A stretch of DNA of 64,000 bases from Gemmatimonadaceae bacterium (GCA_020852815.1 JADZAN010000023.1:61291-125290); one strand, 5' to 3'. Shown: positions 47,241-56,385, numbered from the stretch's first letter. Numbers and translations are program-made. Notes: generated by a model from the letters alone, not told the origin.

Positions 47241-47795
47241 ATGAATCCGCAGTTCTGGCGCCGCTGGCATCGCTGGATCGCCTTCCCCGCCTCGCTCTTC
47301 CTCCTCTGGGCGTCACTCACCGGCGTGGTCGTGGCCGGAACCGAGTTCTTTGGCGAGGACGAGGCGCTGCGCGAGCGCACGCGTGACCTCGTGAGCCCGG
47401 TGACCACCGACTCGCCGCCTAACGCGTGGAGCGACGCCGTGCAGAAGGCGCTCACGACCGTCGCCGCGCAGGGTGGCCACGCCCCCATCGACAAGATCGA
47501 GCTGCAGTTCAAGGGCGACGCCCCCACCGTCACCGTCTTCACCGGGAAGCCAGGGGGCGGCGAGGACCGGAAGTTCGTCGTCAACGCGACGAGCGGCGCC
47601 TTGGTGTCGGCCGAGGCGTACGCCGACAAGCCGTTCGTCTATCGCCTGCACTCCGGCGAGGCATTCGGCGACGGCGGGCTGGTCTTCGCGATGGGGTGGG
47701 GGCTGGCGCTGGCGGCGCTCACGGTGAGCGGCTTCCTCGTCTTCTGGCGCATGCGCCGCCGCGACGCCACGGGGATCAGGAAGTACTTCTTCTAG
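47241..47795 (+). CDS. PepSY-type membrane protein, short
   Basis: 184 residues with an N-terminal helix (HRWIAFPASLFLLWASLTGVVVAG), a periplasmic PepSY-like domain (KIELQFKGDAPTVTVFTGKPG), and a C-terminal helix (FAMGWGLALAALTVSGFLVFW) followed by a basic tail. The LHSG motif (YRLHSGEAFG) is typical of PepSY-associated iron-reductase-like proteins that bind heme. It converges with and overlaps the next PepSY gene by 20 bases. With the TonB receptor beyond, a role in iron uptake or ferric reduction is inferred. Confidence 0.8.
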   Translation: MNPQFWRRWHRWIAFPASLFLLWASLTGVVVAGTEFFGEDEALRERTRDLVSPVTTDSPPNAWSDAVQKALTTVAAQGGHAPIDKIELQFKGDAPTVTVFTGKPGGGEDRKFVVNATSGALVSAEAYADKPFVYRLHSGEAFGDGGLVFAMGWGLALAALTVSGFLVFWRMRRRDATGIRKYFF

Positions 47796-48411
47796 TCGCG
47801 CCCACCGCGGCCGCGCCGCCTCCGGCCGCGCCGCCTCCGGCCGCGCCACGACCCGCGACGCTCGCCCCGCCCCCGCCGGCGGCGAGCGTCGAGCGCTTGC
47901 GGCGCGTGAGGTAGGGGAGCAGCCACAGGTAGAGCCCCGTCAGCCACAACGCGAAGACGACAACGCCCGACGGGAAGAAGATCCACACCTTGGCCTGCTC
48001 GTGGAACCACGACCCGTCGTGCAGCGACTCGAGCAGGTCGGAGCGCCGGTAGGCGCTGTGCAGCACGGCGCCGCTCTCCGAGTCGACCTGGATCTCCCAG
48101 CGCGAGTTGCTGGTGATCTTCATGATCCCCTTCCCGGGGCGCACGTCGACGCGGTCAATGTCGCCCCACCCCGTGATCCCGGCCTGCGGCACGGCTCGCG
48201 CAATTTCCAGGATGCGCGGGAACTCCACGCTCGGCACCGCCCCACTCCCCCTGTGCTCCGTCGGCTGCACCCAGCCCCATTGCTTCTTCAGCTGCAACAG
48301 GAGCCCGGAGGCGATGACGACGAGGAACGGGATCGCGACCGCCACGGCGCCCCAGCGGTGCAGCTTGCGCGACAGGACGCGAACGTTGGGAATCGAGGCG
48401 AACAGGGGCAT
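47776..48411 (-). CDS. PepSY domain-containing membrane protein
   Basis: 211 residues: N-terminal helix with an adjacent His (SRKLHRWGAVAVAIPFLVVIASGLLL), a PepSY domain (GIMKITSNSRWEIQVDSESGAVL), then LHDGSWFHEQAKVWIFFPSG and a second helix (VVVFALWLTGLYLWLLPYL). The C-terminus is a Gly/Ala-rich tail made by 15-base tandem repeats near 47807-47845 and overlaps the converging gene. It lies just downstream of the TonB receptor gene on the same strand (109 bases), which fits a siderophore-uptake unit. Confidence 0.8.
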   Translation of the reverse strand: MPLFASIPNVRVLSRKLHRWGAVAVAIPFLVVIASGLLLQLKKQWGWVQPTEHRGSGAVPSVEFPRILEIARAVPQAGITGWGDIDRVDVRPGKGIMKITSNSRWEIQVDSESGAVLHSAYRRSDLLESLHDGSWFHEQAKVWIFFPSGVVVFALWLTGLYLWLLPYLTRRKRSTLAAGGGGASVAGRGAAGGGAAGGGAAAVGATRRSTS

Positions 48412-48519
48412 GGGACACTCGGTGGGGGAGTGTGAGCGGGCGGTCGCCCCGTGTGGAGCGACCGCCCGACGACACCGGAAGCCTACTCATGAATGGGCGC
48501 CGGCGCACCCTGAGCAGCG

Positions 48520-50691
48520 CTAGCGCGTGCGCACCAGCGCGAACGACACCACGACGTTGCGTCGCAACCCCGGCTCGAAGGCCACCGGGACGTTGTTCAC
48601 CACGTCGGGGTTGAGGAACGCCGAGGCAAGGTACGAACGGTCGCCCAGGTTGTTGATGGCCAGGAAGCCGCGCACCCCCACACCGCCACCGAGCGAGACG
48701 GGGCGGTCGAGCGAGAAGGTCGCATTGAGGATCGCATACCCCGGAACGGTGACCACGTTGGCGTCATCCGCATAGTACTTCCCGAAGCCCTGCGCCCCGA
48801 CGCGCACCGCGAACCCCTGCCACGCCGCGGGCGACAGCCCCAGCGTCACCGAGCCGAACACGTCGGGGATGCCGACGATCTTGTTCCCCGAGTAGTCGGC
48901 AATGTGCCCGGCCAGCGCCTTGTTGTAGTGGACCGAGTCCACCTCGTACTTCTGGTACGTGTTGTTGGCGAAGGTGAGCCCGGTCTCGAGCAGGAAGCCG
49001 CCAGCTGCACGCGCACTCACGCCCAGTTCCAGTCCGCGCCGCCGCGCCTCGCCCGCCGTGAAGTAGAAGCGGCCACCGCGGTACGGGACAATCTCGTTCG
49101 TCACGTTCGTCTGGTACGCGGCAATGTCGTACGACAACTCGCGGAAGAAGCCGGTCCCCTGCGCCACGATCTGCTTGGTCCCCACCTCGAACGTGGTCGA
49201 GCGAATGGGGTCGAGCAGCGGATTGATTCCCGAGATGGTGTCCTGCCCGAAGGTCGAGGCGGGGTCGGTTTCGTTCCCGGCCGGCGCCTCGACGCCGCCG
49301 CCCACGTTCGCATAGAACGTGTGCATGGCCGAGCGACGCCAGGTGAGCCCGAGCTTCGGCGTCACGCGGGCAAAGCTGCGCTCATCGTCGAGCTTGGGGG
49401 TGATGAACGAGCGCGCGATGTAGTGGATCTTGTCGTACCGCGCGCCGATGGAGGCGGTCCACTGCTCACCCAGGTCGAGTTCCTCGGTGACGTAGGCGCC
49501 AAAGTTGGCCGCGCCCTCACGCTTGTTGTCGCGCAGGTCGGTGGCTCGCGTCCCCTGCGCGGTGAGGCCGTAGAAGAGGATCGCGCCGTCCTGGTACGCC
49601 ACGTCGCTCCCCGCCACGAAGCGCTGCTTCACCGTTGGCGAGAGCGTCGCACGATTCTGGAAGGAGACGTTGGCCCCGGTGTGGTAGCGCGTGAAGTCGC
49701 GGAAGGTCCCGCGCTCCGAACGCTGCAGGTACTTGGGGTTCACGTAGACCATCCCACCCAGGTCGTTGTTCTCTCCCAGACGATGCGTCACCGCTGCCCC
49801 CAGTCGCCCTAAACGATTGTAGCGGCGCTCGCGGCGCGCCAGGTAGGTCGCGTTGGCCGCGTCCGGTGTCGCCTCGGCCAGTGCCCGCGTCAGCGGGCCG
49901 GGGATGTTGAACGCGTTGTTGGTCGCCACCGCGAAGACGCTCACGTCGGTCGCGCCGCCCGGTGTGGACGTGAAGCCCAGATTGAGAAGCGAACGACGGC
50001 TCCCGCTATTCGCCCGGTAGCCATCGAAGTTCGTGTTGGCAAACGATCCGAAGATGCGCCCGTCGCCGACACGCGTCCCCGTGCGCAGAATGGTCCGGTT
50101 GTAGCCGTACGACCCCAGCGCCCCCTCCACCTCCATGGCCTGCTGCTCGAAGGTTGGGGCCGTCGAGACCGCGACCACTCCGCCAGCTGCATTCCCCCAC
50201 AGCGACGAGGCGTTGGAGCGCACCACCTCGATGCGTTCGGCGATGCCGAGGTCGATATCGTCGAACGAGGTGCGCCCATCGGGCTCCGTCTCGGGAAAAC
50301 CGTCGAGCAGGACGCGGATGCCGCGCGAGGTGCCCGCGTTGGAACGATCGCCCGCCCCGCGCGCGCCAAAACCGCGGATCACGATGCGCACGTCGGAGTT
50401 GCCGTAGCGCGATTGCGCGAGCACCCCGGGCACGGCAGACAGCGCCTCATCCAGCCCGTAGCCGCGCACCTGGCGCAGCTTCTCCTGGCCCACAACCGTG
50501 ATCGCGAGCGGGACCTGGAGCGTCGACGTCCCTCGGCCGCGCGCCGTGATCGTCATCGGCGCAAGTCGCGTGAGGGCGCTATCGGAAGCGGTGGAGTCGC
50601 GCCTGGCCGGCCTGGCCTGCTGCGCGGCAACGGGCATGGCGAGTAGACTTGCGACGAGCAACGTTGCCGGAACTGACGGGCGAGGGAGCAT
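48520..50691 (-). CDS. TonB-dependent outer-membrane receptor
   Basis: 723-residue receptor. Signal peptide from the ATG at 50691 (ATLLVASLLAMPVAAQQ); a TonB-box-like segment LTRLAPMTITARG follows; the plug has EALSAVPGVLAQSRYGNSD, VRIVIRGFGARGAG and IAERIEVVRSNASSLWGNAAGG; the barrel ends in VVVSFALVRTR. The final residue is not aromatic, unlike the SusC-type protein in this window. No carboxypeptidase-like extension is present. Ferric siderophore or a similar chelate is the likely cargo given the two PepSY genes beside it. A start at 50724 (GTG) is possible. Confidence 0.9.
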   Translation of the reverse strand: MLPRPSVPATLLVASLLAMPVAAQQARPARRDSTASDSALTRLAPMTITARGRGTSTLQVPLAITVVGQEKLRQVRGYGLDEALSAVPGVLAQSRYGNSDVRIVIRGFGARGAGDRSNAGTSRGIRVLLDGFPETEPDGRTSFDDIDLGIAERIEVVRSNASSLWGNAAGGVVAVSTAPTFEQQAMEVEGALGSYGYNRTILRTGTRVGDGRIFGSFANTNFDGYRANSGSRRSLLNLGFTSTPGGATDVSVFAVATNNAFNIPGPLTRALAEATPDAANATYLARRERRYNRLGRLGAAVTHRLGENNDLGGMVYVNPKYLQRSERGTFRDFTRYHTGANVSFQNRATLSPTVKQRFVAGSDVAYQDGAILFYGLTAQGTRATDLRDNKREGAANFGAYVTEELDLGEQWTASIGARYDKIHYIARSFITPKLDDERSFARVTPKLGLTWRRSAMHTFYANVGGGVEAPAGNETDPASTFGQDTISGINPLLDPIRSTTFEVGTKQIVAQGTGFFRELSYDIAAYQTNVTNEIVPYRGGRFYFTAGEARRRGLELGVSARAAGGFLLETGLTFANNTYQKYEVDSVHYNKALAGHIADYSGNKIVGIPDVFGSVTLGLSPAAWQGFAVRVGAQGFGKYYADDANVVTVPGYAILNATFSLDRPVSLGGGVGVRGFLAINNLGDRSYLASAFLNPDVVNNVPVAFEPGLRRNVVVSFALVRTR

Positions 50692-50917
50692 GGCGTGCGC
50701 GGTGAGCGTTCGAGAAGGTGTCACGGAAGACGTGGCGACCGGAGCGCACAGTGTACCACTCCGGTCATGAAAAATTAAGGAAGAAGATGCACCTCGCTAA
50801 CGCGCACGCACGCCAGAGCGCTGCACGGTCCATTCGCCCCTCGACCAGCACCTGCTCCGTCAAAATCCGCCAGTTCGAAGTCGGCCAAAACCCTCCGTAT
50901 CCCTTTCACCGCTTCGC

Positions 50918-51250
50918 ATGCCCCCCTTCACGATCCGGGTCCGCGAGAACGCCTCGCTGTTCATAGCCCCTGAAGACGCGGCCCAGCTCAAGCTGCTCGA
51001 CCACACCGGAAACGAGATTCCGATTCCCCCTGGCAAGGGGGTCTCCCTGTGTCGCTGCGGCGCCTCCAGGCGAAAGCCATTCTGCGACGCCTCGCACAAG
51101 CAGATCGCGTGGGACGGGACGCTGAACCCGACCGGTCCCGTCGCCACCGCGCCGCCCGCGCCGTCGGCCTCCACGCCCGCGCCGTCTTCGCCCGTCACGC
51201 CCGCGGCGCCCACGCCTCCAACCGCGACGGACCCGCCATCCGCCTCATGA
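50918..51250 (+). CDS. CDGSH-type iron-sulfur protein with proline-rich tail
   Basis: 110 residues. The cluster-binding motif is CRCGASRRKPFCDASH (residues 45-60), the C-x-C-x2-S/T-x3-P-x-C-D-x-x-H pattern of mitoNEET-like proteins, with Ala in place of the Gly of CDGSH. It should hold one 2Fe-2S cluster. The tail (about residues 70-110) is only Pro, Ala, Thr and Ser, a likely flexible linker. Its TGA overlaps the start of the next gene (ATGA), so the two are coupled. Confidence 0.88.
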   Translation: MPPFTIRVRENASLFIAPEDAAQLKLLDHTGNEIPIPPGKGVSLCRCGASRRKPFCDASHKQIAWDGTLNPTGPVATAPPAPSASTPAPSSPVTPAAPTPPTATDPPSAS

Positions 51251-52311
51251 GCGACGCAACGCTCGCCGCCCTCGCCGCTGACGCTCCCCGCTCGGAACGC
51301 GAGCTGGAGGAGCGCCTCAGCCGCCCGTCGGCCGAGGTCCTGGCGGCGCTCAGCGAATGCCCCGGGGACGTGGCGGTGGTGGGAGCGGGGGGGAAGATGG
51401 GGCCCTCGCTCTCGGCGATGCTGCGTCGCGCGGCCGACGCGGAGGGGCGCGGGCGACGCATCCACGCGATTTCGCGATGGGGGGGCGAGGCGGGTGCGCG
51501 CGACGCCGAGCGACTGTCGGTGATGGGGGTGAACGTGGTGCGCGCCGATCTTCTCGACGCGGAGGCTCACGCCGCGCTCCCCGACGCGCCCAACGTCATC
51601 TACATGGCAGGTCAGAAGTTCGGGACGCAGGAGGCCCCGTCCCTGACGTGGATGACCAACACGGTGCTCCCCGCCTACGCCGCGCGACGCTATCGCGAGT
51701 CGCGCATCGTTGCGTTCTCCACCGGCAACGTCTACGCGCTCACGCCCGTCACCGGGCGCGGCTCGCGAGAAGGGGACGCGCTGGCGCCGGTGGGGGAATA
51801 CGCGGCGTCGTGCGTGGGGCGTGAACGCGTCTTCGAGGACGCGGCGGCGCGCTGGGGGACTCGCGTCGCCATCGTTCGCCTCAACTACGCGGTCGACCTG
51901 CGCTACGGCGTCCTGGTCGACCTGGCGCGGCGCATCCAGGACGGGACGCCGGTCGACGTGTCGATGGGCTTCGTCAACTGCATCTGGCAGGGGGACGCGA
52001 ATGCGATGGCGATCCGCGCGCTCCCCCACGCCAGCGCGCCGCCGCTCGCGATCAACGTCACGGGAAGTGCCCGCCTCGCGGTGCGCGACGTCGCGCTGCG
52101 TCTGGGCGAACTGTTGGGGCGCGTCCCGCGCTTCGTCGGCTCGGAGGGGGCGGACGCCCTCCTGAGCGACACGTCGCGCGCCCGCGCCCTGTTCGGCCCG
52201 GCAACGACCGATGAATCGACGCTCGTTGGCTGGGTGGCCGGTTGGCTGCAAACCGGCGGGCGCACGTTGGGCAAGCCGACCAGGTTCGAACGGCGCGACG
52301 GCGCGTTCTGA
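51247..52311 (+). CDS. NAD-dependent epimerase/dehydratase family protein
   Basis: 354-residue extended SDR protein. The nucleotide site is VAVVGAGGKMGPSL, an unusual form of GxxGxxG; later strands read VIYMAGQKFG and RIVAFSTGNVYALTP, and the Tyr of the active site may be in GEYAASCVGRE, where the usual Lys is not in place. The last point makes the catalytic class uncertain. It overlaps the CDGSH gene by four bases and is followed after 37 bases by a DHDPS-like aldolase; the two together look like a small sugar-acid or keto-acid pathway. Confidence 0.8.
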   Translation: MSDATLAALAADAPRSERELEERLSRPSAEVLAALSECPGDVAVVGAGGKMGPSLSAMLRRAADAEGRGRRIHAISRWGGEAGARDAERLSVMGVNVVRADLLDAEAHAALPDAPNVIYMAGQKFGTQEAPSLTWMTNTVLPAYAARRYRESRIVAFSTGNVYALTPVTGRGSREGDALAPVGEYAASCVGRERVFEDAAARWGTRVAIVRLNYAVDLRYGVLVDLARRIQDGTPVDVSMGFVNCIWQGDANAMAIRALPHASAPPLAINVTGSARLAVRDVALRLGELLGRVPRFVGSEGADALLSDTSRARALFGPATTDESTLVGWVAGWLQTGGRTLGKPTRFERRDGAF

Positions 52312-52348
52312 CGATGCAGCCACCGATTGCCACACCGTTCCCCGGCGC

Positions 52349-53428
52349 ATGACCTCGCTCCGCGCGCACCTCCTGGCCGGCCAGGTGATTCCGGCGCACC
52401 CGCTGGCGCTCACGGCCCAGCGCCGGCTGGACCACCGGCGGCAGCGCGCGCTCACGCGCTACTACGTGGACGCCGGCGCCGGGGGAATGGCGGTGGGCGT
52501 GCACACCACGCAGTTCGCCATCCGGCAGCATGGCATGCTGCACGACGTCCTGTCGTTAGGCGCGGAGAGCGCGCACGAGTGGTTGGCCCGCTCGCCCCGG
52601 GGGTTCACCCTCATTGCCGGCGCGGTGGGGGGGCGCGACCAGGCCGTGCGCGAGGCCACGCTGGCGCGCGACCTGGGCTATGACGCCGTGCTCCTCTCGC
52701 TGGCCGGCCATGACGGGGCAACGCACGAGCAGCTCCTGGCACACTGCCGCGCCGTGGGCGAGGTCCTCCCCCTCATCGGGTTCTACCTGCAGCCCGCGGT
52801 TGGGGGGCGACGCCTCGACTACCGCTTCTGGCGCGACTTTGCCGAACTGCCGGACGTCGTCGCCATCAAGATCGCGCCATTCAACCGGTACCAGACACTG
52901 GACGTGGTGCGCGCCGTGGTCGACGCCGGGCGCGACGACGTGGCGCTGTACACGGGGAACGACGACAACATCGTTGCTGACCTCCTCACGCCCTTCACCC
53001 TCGCGCGTGGCGAGCAGCGCGTCACGCGCCACATCGTGGGCGGGTTGCTGGGGCAGTGGGCGGTCTGGACGCACCGCGCCGTGGCGATGCTGGCCGAGCT
53101 CGCGAGACTACGCACGCGCAGCGCCACGAGCGTGGACCCGTCCGCTGGCGGCAACGCCGATGCCTATCGCCGCTGGCTGGCGCACGGTGTCGCGCTTACC
53201 GACGCCAACGGCGCACTCTTCGACGTGACGCACCAGTTTGCCGGCTGCATTCCCGGCATCCATGAAGTGCTGCGACGCCAGCGCCTGCTGGACGGCACCT
53301 GGTGCCTGGACCCGGCAGAGGCGCTCTCCCCCGGGCAATCGGCGGAGCTCGACCGCGTCGCCACCGCGTACCCCGAGCTACACGACGACGACTTCGTCGC
53401 CGAGCATCGCGATCGCTGGATGGCGTAG
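52349..53428 (+). CDS. dihydrodipicolinate synthase family protein (class I aldolase fold)
   Basis: 359-residue TIM-barrel protein of the DapA/NanA superfamily. The start LTAQRRLDHRRQRALTRYYVDAGAGGMAVG resembles the family's barrel strand 1-2 with the GxxG. The Schiff-base lysine is probably in VVAIKIAPFNR. It is longer than DapA (about 290) with extra C-terminal helices. True lysine biosynthesis is unlikely; these longer members usually act on sugar acids or have unknown substrates. It is paired with the epimerase just upstream. Confidence 0.82.
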   Translation: MTSLRAHLLAGQVIPAHPLALTAQRRLDHRRQRALTRYYVDAGAGGMAVGVHTTQFAIRQHGMLHDVLSLGAESAHEWLARSPRGFTLIAGAVGGRDQAVREATLARDLGYDAVLLSLAGHDGATHEQLLAHCRAVGEVLPLIGFYLQPAVGGRRLDYRFWRDFAELPDVVAIKIAPFNRYQTLDVVRAVVDAGRDDVALYTGNDDNIVADLLTPFTLARGEQRVTRHIVGGLLGQWAVWTHRAVAMLAELARLRTRSATSVDPSAGGNADAYRRWLAHGVALTDANGALFDVTHQFAGCIPGIHEVLRRQRLLDGTWCLDPAEALSPGQSAELDRVATAYPELHDDDFVAEHRDRWMA

Positions 53429-53439
53429 CCTGGATCGCG

Positions 53440-53943
53440 TCACGCGAGCCGTGCATGCCAGGACGACGACGCCGGACGCTCGAAGCGCGCCCGGTACTCC
53501 CCGGCATTGGTGATCGTTGTGTCGAAGACAGCGGTGTCGGCGCCAACGACGCCATCGCGTACGCGTGCGACGTACGTTGCACGGTCCACGCATTGCACCT
53601 GGCCGGCGGCATCTCGATAGAAGATGCGCCCGCCGGCCAGCAACGACGCCCCCAGCGCACGCTCCAATTGCTCCAGCGAGCGATAGAGCGCATCTATGGA
53701 ACAACCGGAGGCGCCGGCCGCGCGCTGGTCCACGCCAATTGCCAGAAAGCGCCCCTCGCGCCAGTCGCGCGCGCTCATGAGCGGCTCGCCGTGCGCCTGC
53801 CAACCGGCCAGGTAGTCGTCCACGAGTCGCAGCAATGCCTCGCTGGCATCGCCCGTCAGCGCGCCGCGCGTCGTGGCGTCACTGGCGCCAAAGATCCACA
53901 GGCGCGCGTCGTCTGGAAGCTGTTTGAACGGAACCTGCGGCAT
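53440..53943 (-). CDS. conserved protein with GCSID motif
   Basis: 167-residue cytoplasmic protein. It has DDARLWIFGASD near the start, LAGWQAHGEPLMSARDWREGRFLAIGVDQ in the middle, and SGCSIDALYRSLEQLE, a conserved cysteine motif. The same arrangement occurs in proteins of Bacteroidota and relatives that are often labelled 'ABC transporter ATPase' although no Walker motif is present; that label is not supported. Function unknown. It converges with the DHDPS-like gene, with 11 bases between stops. Confidence 0.65.
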   Translation of the reverse strand: MPQVPFKQLPDDARLWIFGASDATTRGALTGDASEALLRLVDDYLAGWQAHGEPLMSARDWREGRFLAIGVDQRAAGASGCSIDALYRSLEQLERALGASLLAGGRIFYRDAAGQVQCVDRATYVARVRDGVVGADTAVFDTTITNAGEYRARFERPASSSWHARLA

Positions 53944-54039
53944 CGACCATCCTCTCCTGCATGGTAACTCGTCGGCATCGGCGCATCGCGCGCCGGTGTC
54001 GCAAGTTACTCACCATCCCACAGGAGGTCAGCCAGGGGG

Positions 54040-55155
54040 TCAGCGGCTCCTGGCCGAGTCGCCCCTCGCACCGCCGGCGCGCAGCGAATCGAGGAAGGGC
54101 GGGCTCCCCGTGCCGACCACGAGCGGTGCGTCGAGCGCATCCAGGTACTCGGCGCGAAGCACCCGCTTCCCCTCGCCTGAAAAGAGGAACCTCACGAACT
54201 CGGCCCCCGCCTGCGGATGCTCGGCGTCGTTTGGTATTGCGAGCCCGTAGCGGATCGGCATCCCCTCGAGCGCGAGCGTGTCGCCCACCGCGCTTCCCAA
54301 CACGCGCACCCGCGCCGTGGCGTACGTCGCGGCCAGCGCCTCATCGCCGAGGTCGACGTCGGGGGGGAGGGCGATGAAGGGGAGGCGCGCCCCGCGTGCC
54401 GACGATTCGTACATCCAGGCGTAGTCCAGCTCGTTGGCCTGCAGGAGCGCCACCAACTCCGCCGATTTGGGGCGCACGTTCCGGCGCGGCGCCGCTGCCA
54501 CGAGGCGGCGCGCCAGCCCTGGTTCCCTGTAGTGGCGCTCCGCCAGCTGAAAGAGCATCAGCGTGCGATAGCCGGCCGGGTCCAGGTCGGGATCGGAGCG
54601 CCCGATGTCGAGCCCCGGGCGCTGCAGCACGCGGCGCCAGTCGCCTCGCATCGCCTCGTCGGCCCCGGGCGCATTTGCCGTGTAGGCAAGCACGAGGCGG
54701 TTGCGGGCAAAGCGGGCGTACCAGGACACGTGCGACGGCATGAGGAGGCGCGGAAAGACCTCCTCGTCGGCCAGCGCCACGACGTCGGCGTGCTTGCCGA
54801 GGTCGACCAGGCGCCGCGCCAGCTCCAGGCTCCCCGCTGTTTCCAGTGTGTAGGGGGTGCCGGTGCGCGCGCGAAAGGTGTCAAGCGCGGCGCGCAGCGG
54901 GCGCGACAGGGAGCCCGCGGCGAATACGGCGAGCGGCGCGGGGGGAGCGGCCATCTCCCGACTGCCACTACCCCGCTGCGCATCCCGCGTCCCGCCGCAC
55001 GCCACGACGACCAGCGCCAGCAACAGCAACAGCACCAGCGGCAGCGCCAGCGCCGGCAGAAGTCTCGGCGCGAATGCAGGCGCCAGTCTCGGCGCCAGTC
55101 TCGGCGCCAGTCTCTCCGCCCCTGCCGGCACCGGCGCCATCACACGCTCCGTCAT
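54040..55155 (-). CDS. extracellular substrate-binding lipoprotein, tungstate/molybdate type (WtpA-like)
   Basis: 371 residues. The N-terminus has a repeat-rich RLAPRLAP segment, a strong helix (LALPLVLLLLLALVVVACGG) and a lipobox cysteine. The binding domain has LAVFAAGSLSRPLRAALDTFRA, LELARRLVDLGKHADVVALADEEV and RFARNRLVLAYTANAPG, as in WtpA/ModA proteins that bind tungstate or molybdate oxyanions. No permease or ATPase gene is next to it, so it is an orphan component here. An extra start at 55251 is open but lacks support; the ATG at 55155 is used. The RLAP repeat comes from 12-base repeats at 55081-55118. Confidence 0.8.
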   Translation of the reverse strand: MTERVMAPVPAGAERLAPRLAPRLAPAFAPRLLPALALPLVLLLLLALVVVACGGTRDAQRGSGSREMAAPPAPLAVFAAGSLSRPLRAALDTFRARTGTPYTLETAGSLELARRLVDLGKHADVVALADEEVFPRLLMPSHVSWYARFARNRLVLAYTANAPGADEAMRGDWRRVLQRPGLDIGRSDPDLDPAGYRTLMLFQLAERHYREPGLARRLVAAAPRRNVRPKSAELVALLQANELDYAWMYESSARGARLPFIALPPDVDLGDEALAATYATARVRVLGSAVGDTLALEGMPIRYGLAIPNDAEHPQAGAEFVRFLFSGEGKRVLRAEYLDALDAPLVVGTGSPPFLDSLRAGGARGDSARSR

Positions 55156-55213
55156 CCGCAGGATGGCACAACCTCGCATGCGAGCGCTGGGCACCGCGCA
55201 GCGCCCGGCAACG

Positions 55214-56140
55214 TCACTTGACCGGCGGGAGCTGGATGAGTGGCGTCCCACCCCCCGACACCTGCGGCATGGCTCCGTTCCACTTGTCGATCAGGCGGTA
55301 CTGCACCAGCGTCGGCGTCAGGCTCTCCGAGAGCAGGCGATTGGCGCGCGACTGCGCCTCCGCCTCGGCGAGGATCGCCTTGGCGCGCCCCGCCGCCTTG
55401 ATCGAGTCGCCGCGCGCCTGGAACTCGTTCTTCTGCAGCTCGTTCTGCGCGGTGAGTGCCTGCTGCTGCATCACGTTCTTGGCGTTGATGGCCTCGATCA
55501 CGCTCTGCGGCGCGCGGAACTCGTTCAGCGTGAACTGCTTCACCACGATCCCGTACTGCACCAGCCGTTGCGACAGGAGCGCCTGCGCCCGCGACACCGT
55601 TTCCGCCTTCTTGGGCCCCATGATGTCGGCGATGGCCTCGTCGCCGACCACTTCCTGCAGCGCCTGGCGGATGGTCTGCTTCACGTAGCCGTGCTGGATC
55701 GAGCCGATGTCGGTGCGGAACGTCTGGTACAGCGCCGGCACCTTGGCGGGGTCGATCTCGAACGACATCGCGACGTCGAGCGAGATGGGCTGTCCTTCCT
55801 TGGAGTTCACGTTGATCTCGTCGTTGCCCGTCGAAGCGCCCGACGCGCTGCGCGTGAGGACAAGGGTCTGCATGTAGACCGGGTACTCCTCGATTGCACT
55901 CAGCAGCGGGTTGCGCAGGTGCAATCCCGGGCCCAGCGGCTTGTTGTCGACGCCACCGCCGGCGCGGTGGATGAGGATCCCCACGTGCCCGGGCTCCACG
56001 TAGGTGAACAGCGACGGCAGCAGGAAGGCGAGGACGAAGAGGATCGCCCCGAACTTGATCAGCTTGCCGAGCAACCCACCGCCACCCGACGCACCGCCCT
56101 GTCGCATCGCGTTGAGCACGTCGCCTACTTGGTTTGCCAT
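55214..56140 (-). CDS. SPFH domain (prohibitin-like) membrane protein
   Basis: 308 residues with one helix (LIKFGAILFVLAFLLPSLF), then the SPFH domain from VEPGHVGILIHRAGGG, and a coiled-coil C-terminal half (FRAPQSVIEAINAKNVMQQQALTAQNELQKNEF-type heptads). Such proteins form ring or raft assemblies on membranes and often regulate proteases (compare HflK/HflC and prohibitins). The start at 56140 has AAGGAG nine bases upstream. It overlaps the preceding zinc-ribbon gene by 16 bases, which suggests coupled translation. Confidence 0.88.
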   Translation of the reverse strand: MANQVGDVLNAMRQGGASGGGGLLGKLIKFGAILFVLAFLLPSLFTYVEPGHVGILIHRAGGGVDNKPLGPGLHLRNPLLSAIEEYPVYMQTLVLTRSASGASTGNDEINVNSKEGQPISLDVAMSFEIDPAKVPALYQTFRTDIGSIQHGYVKQTIRQALQEVVGDEAIADIMGPKKAETVSRAQALLSQRLVQYGIVVKQFTLNEFRAPQSVIEAINAKNVMQQQALTAQNELQKNEFQARGDSIKAAGRAKAILAEAEAQSRANRLLSESLTPTLVQYRLIDKWNGAMPQVSGGGTPLIQLPPVK

Positions 56141-56385
56141 ACGGTCTCCTTGAAGCATTCGGGGCACACCCGTTCACCTGACGGGAGGCGAACCATGGTC
56201 TCGTCCGAGAGGGCCCCGTGAATGGGACAGGTGAGTTCCGCCTCGCGTTCGATCTCCTTCCGGTTTTGCACCTGCTTCCAGAGCTTGCCGAGCGGGGTAA
56301 AGGTCGTGAGGCCAAAAAAAAGAAGCGTAGCTGCCGCCACGACGAGCGCGACGAAAAGCACCGCTTCCATGATGATCGCTGCCAT
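56125..56385 (-). CDS. small membrane protein with zinc-ribbon-like tail
   Basis: 86 residues: one helix (MEAVLFVALVVAAATLLFFGLTTF), a basic stretch (KLWKQVQNRKEIERE), then TCPIHGALSDETMVRL and VCPECFKE, a C-x2-H ... C-x2-C set that could bind zinc. No family is recognised. The start at 56385 has an AAGAGG ten bases upstream. It overlaps the SPFH gene by 16 bases; a joint membrane complex is inferred. Confidence 0.65.
   Translation of the reverse strand: MAAIIMEAVLFVALVVAAATLLFFGLTTFTPLGKLWKQVQNRKEIEREAELTCPIHGALSDETMVRLPSGERVCPECFKETVWQTK

Noticed and set aside
53440..53943. ABC transporter ATPase label for the GCSID protein
   Set aside because: No Walker A, Walker B or signature motif is present; the label used for homologues appears to be an old annotation error.
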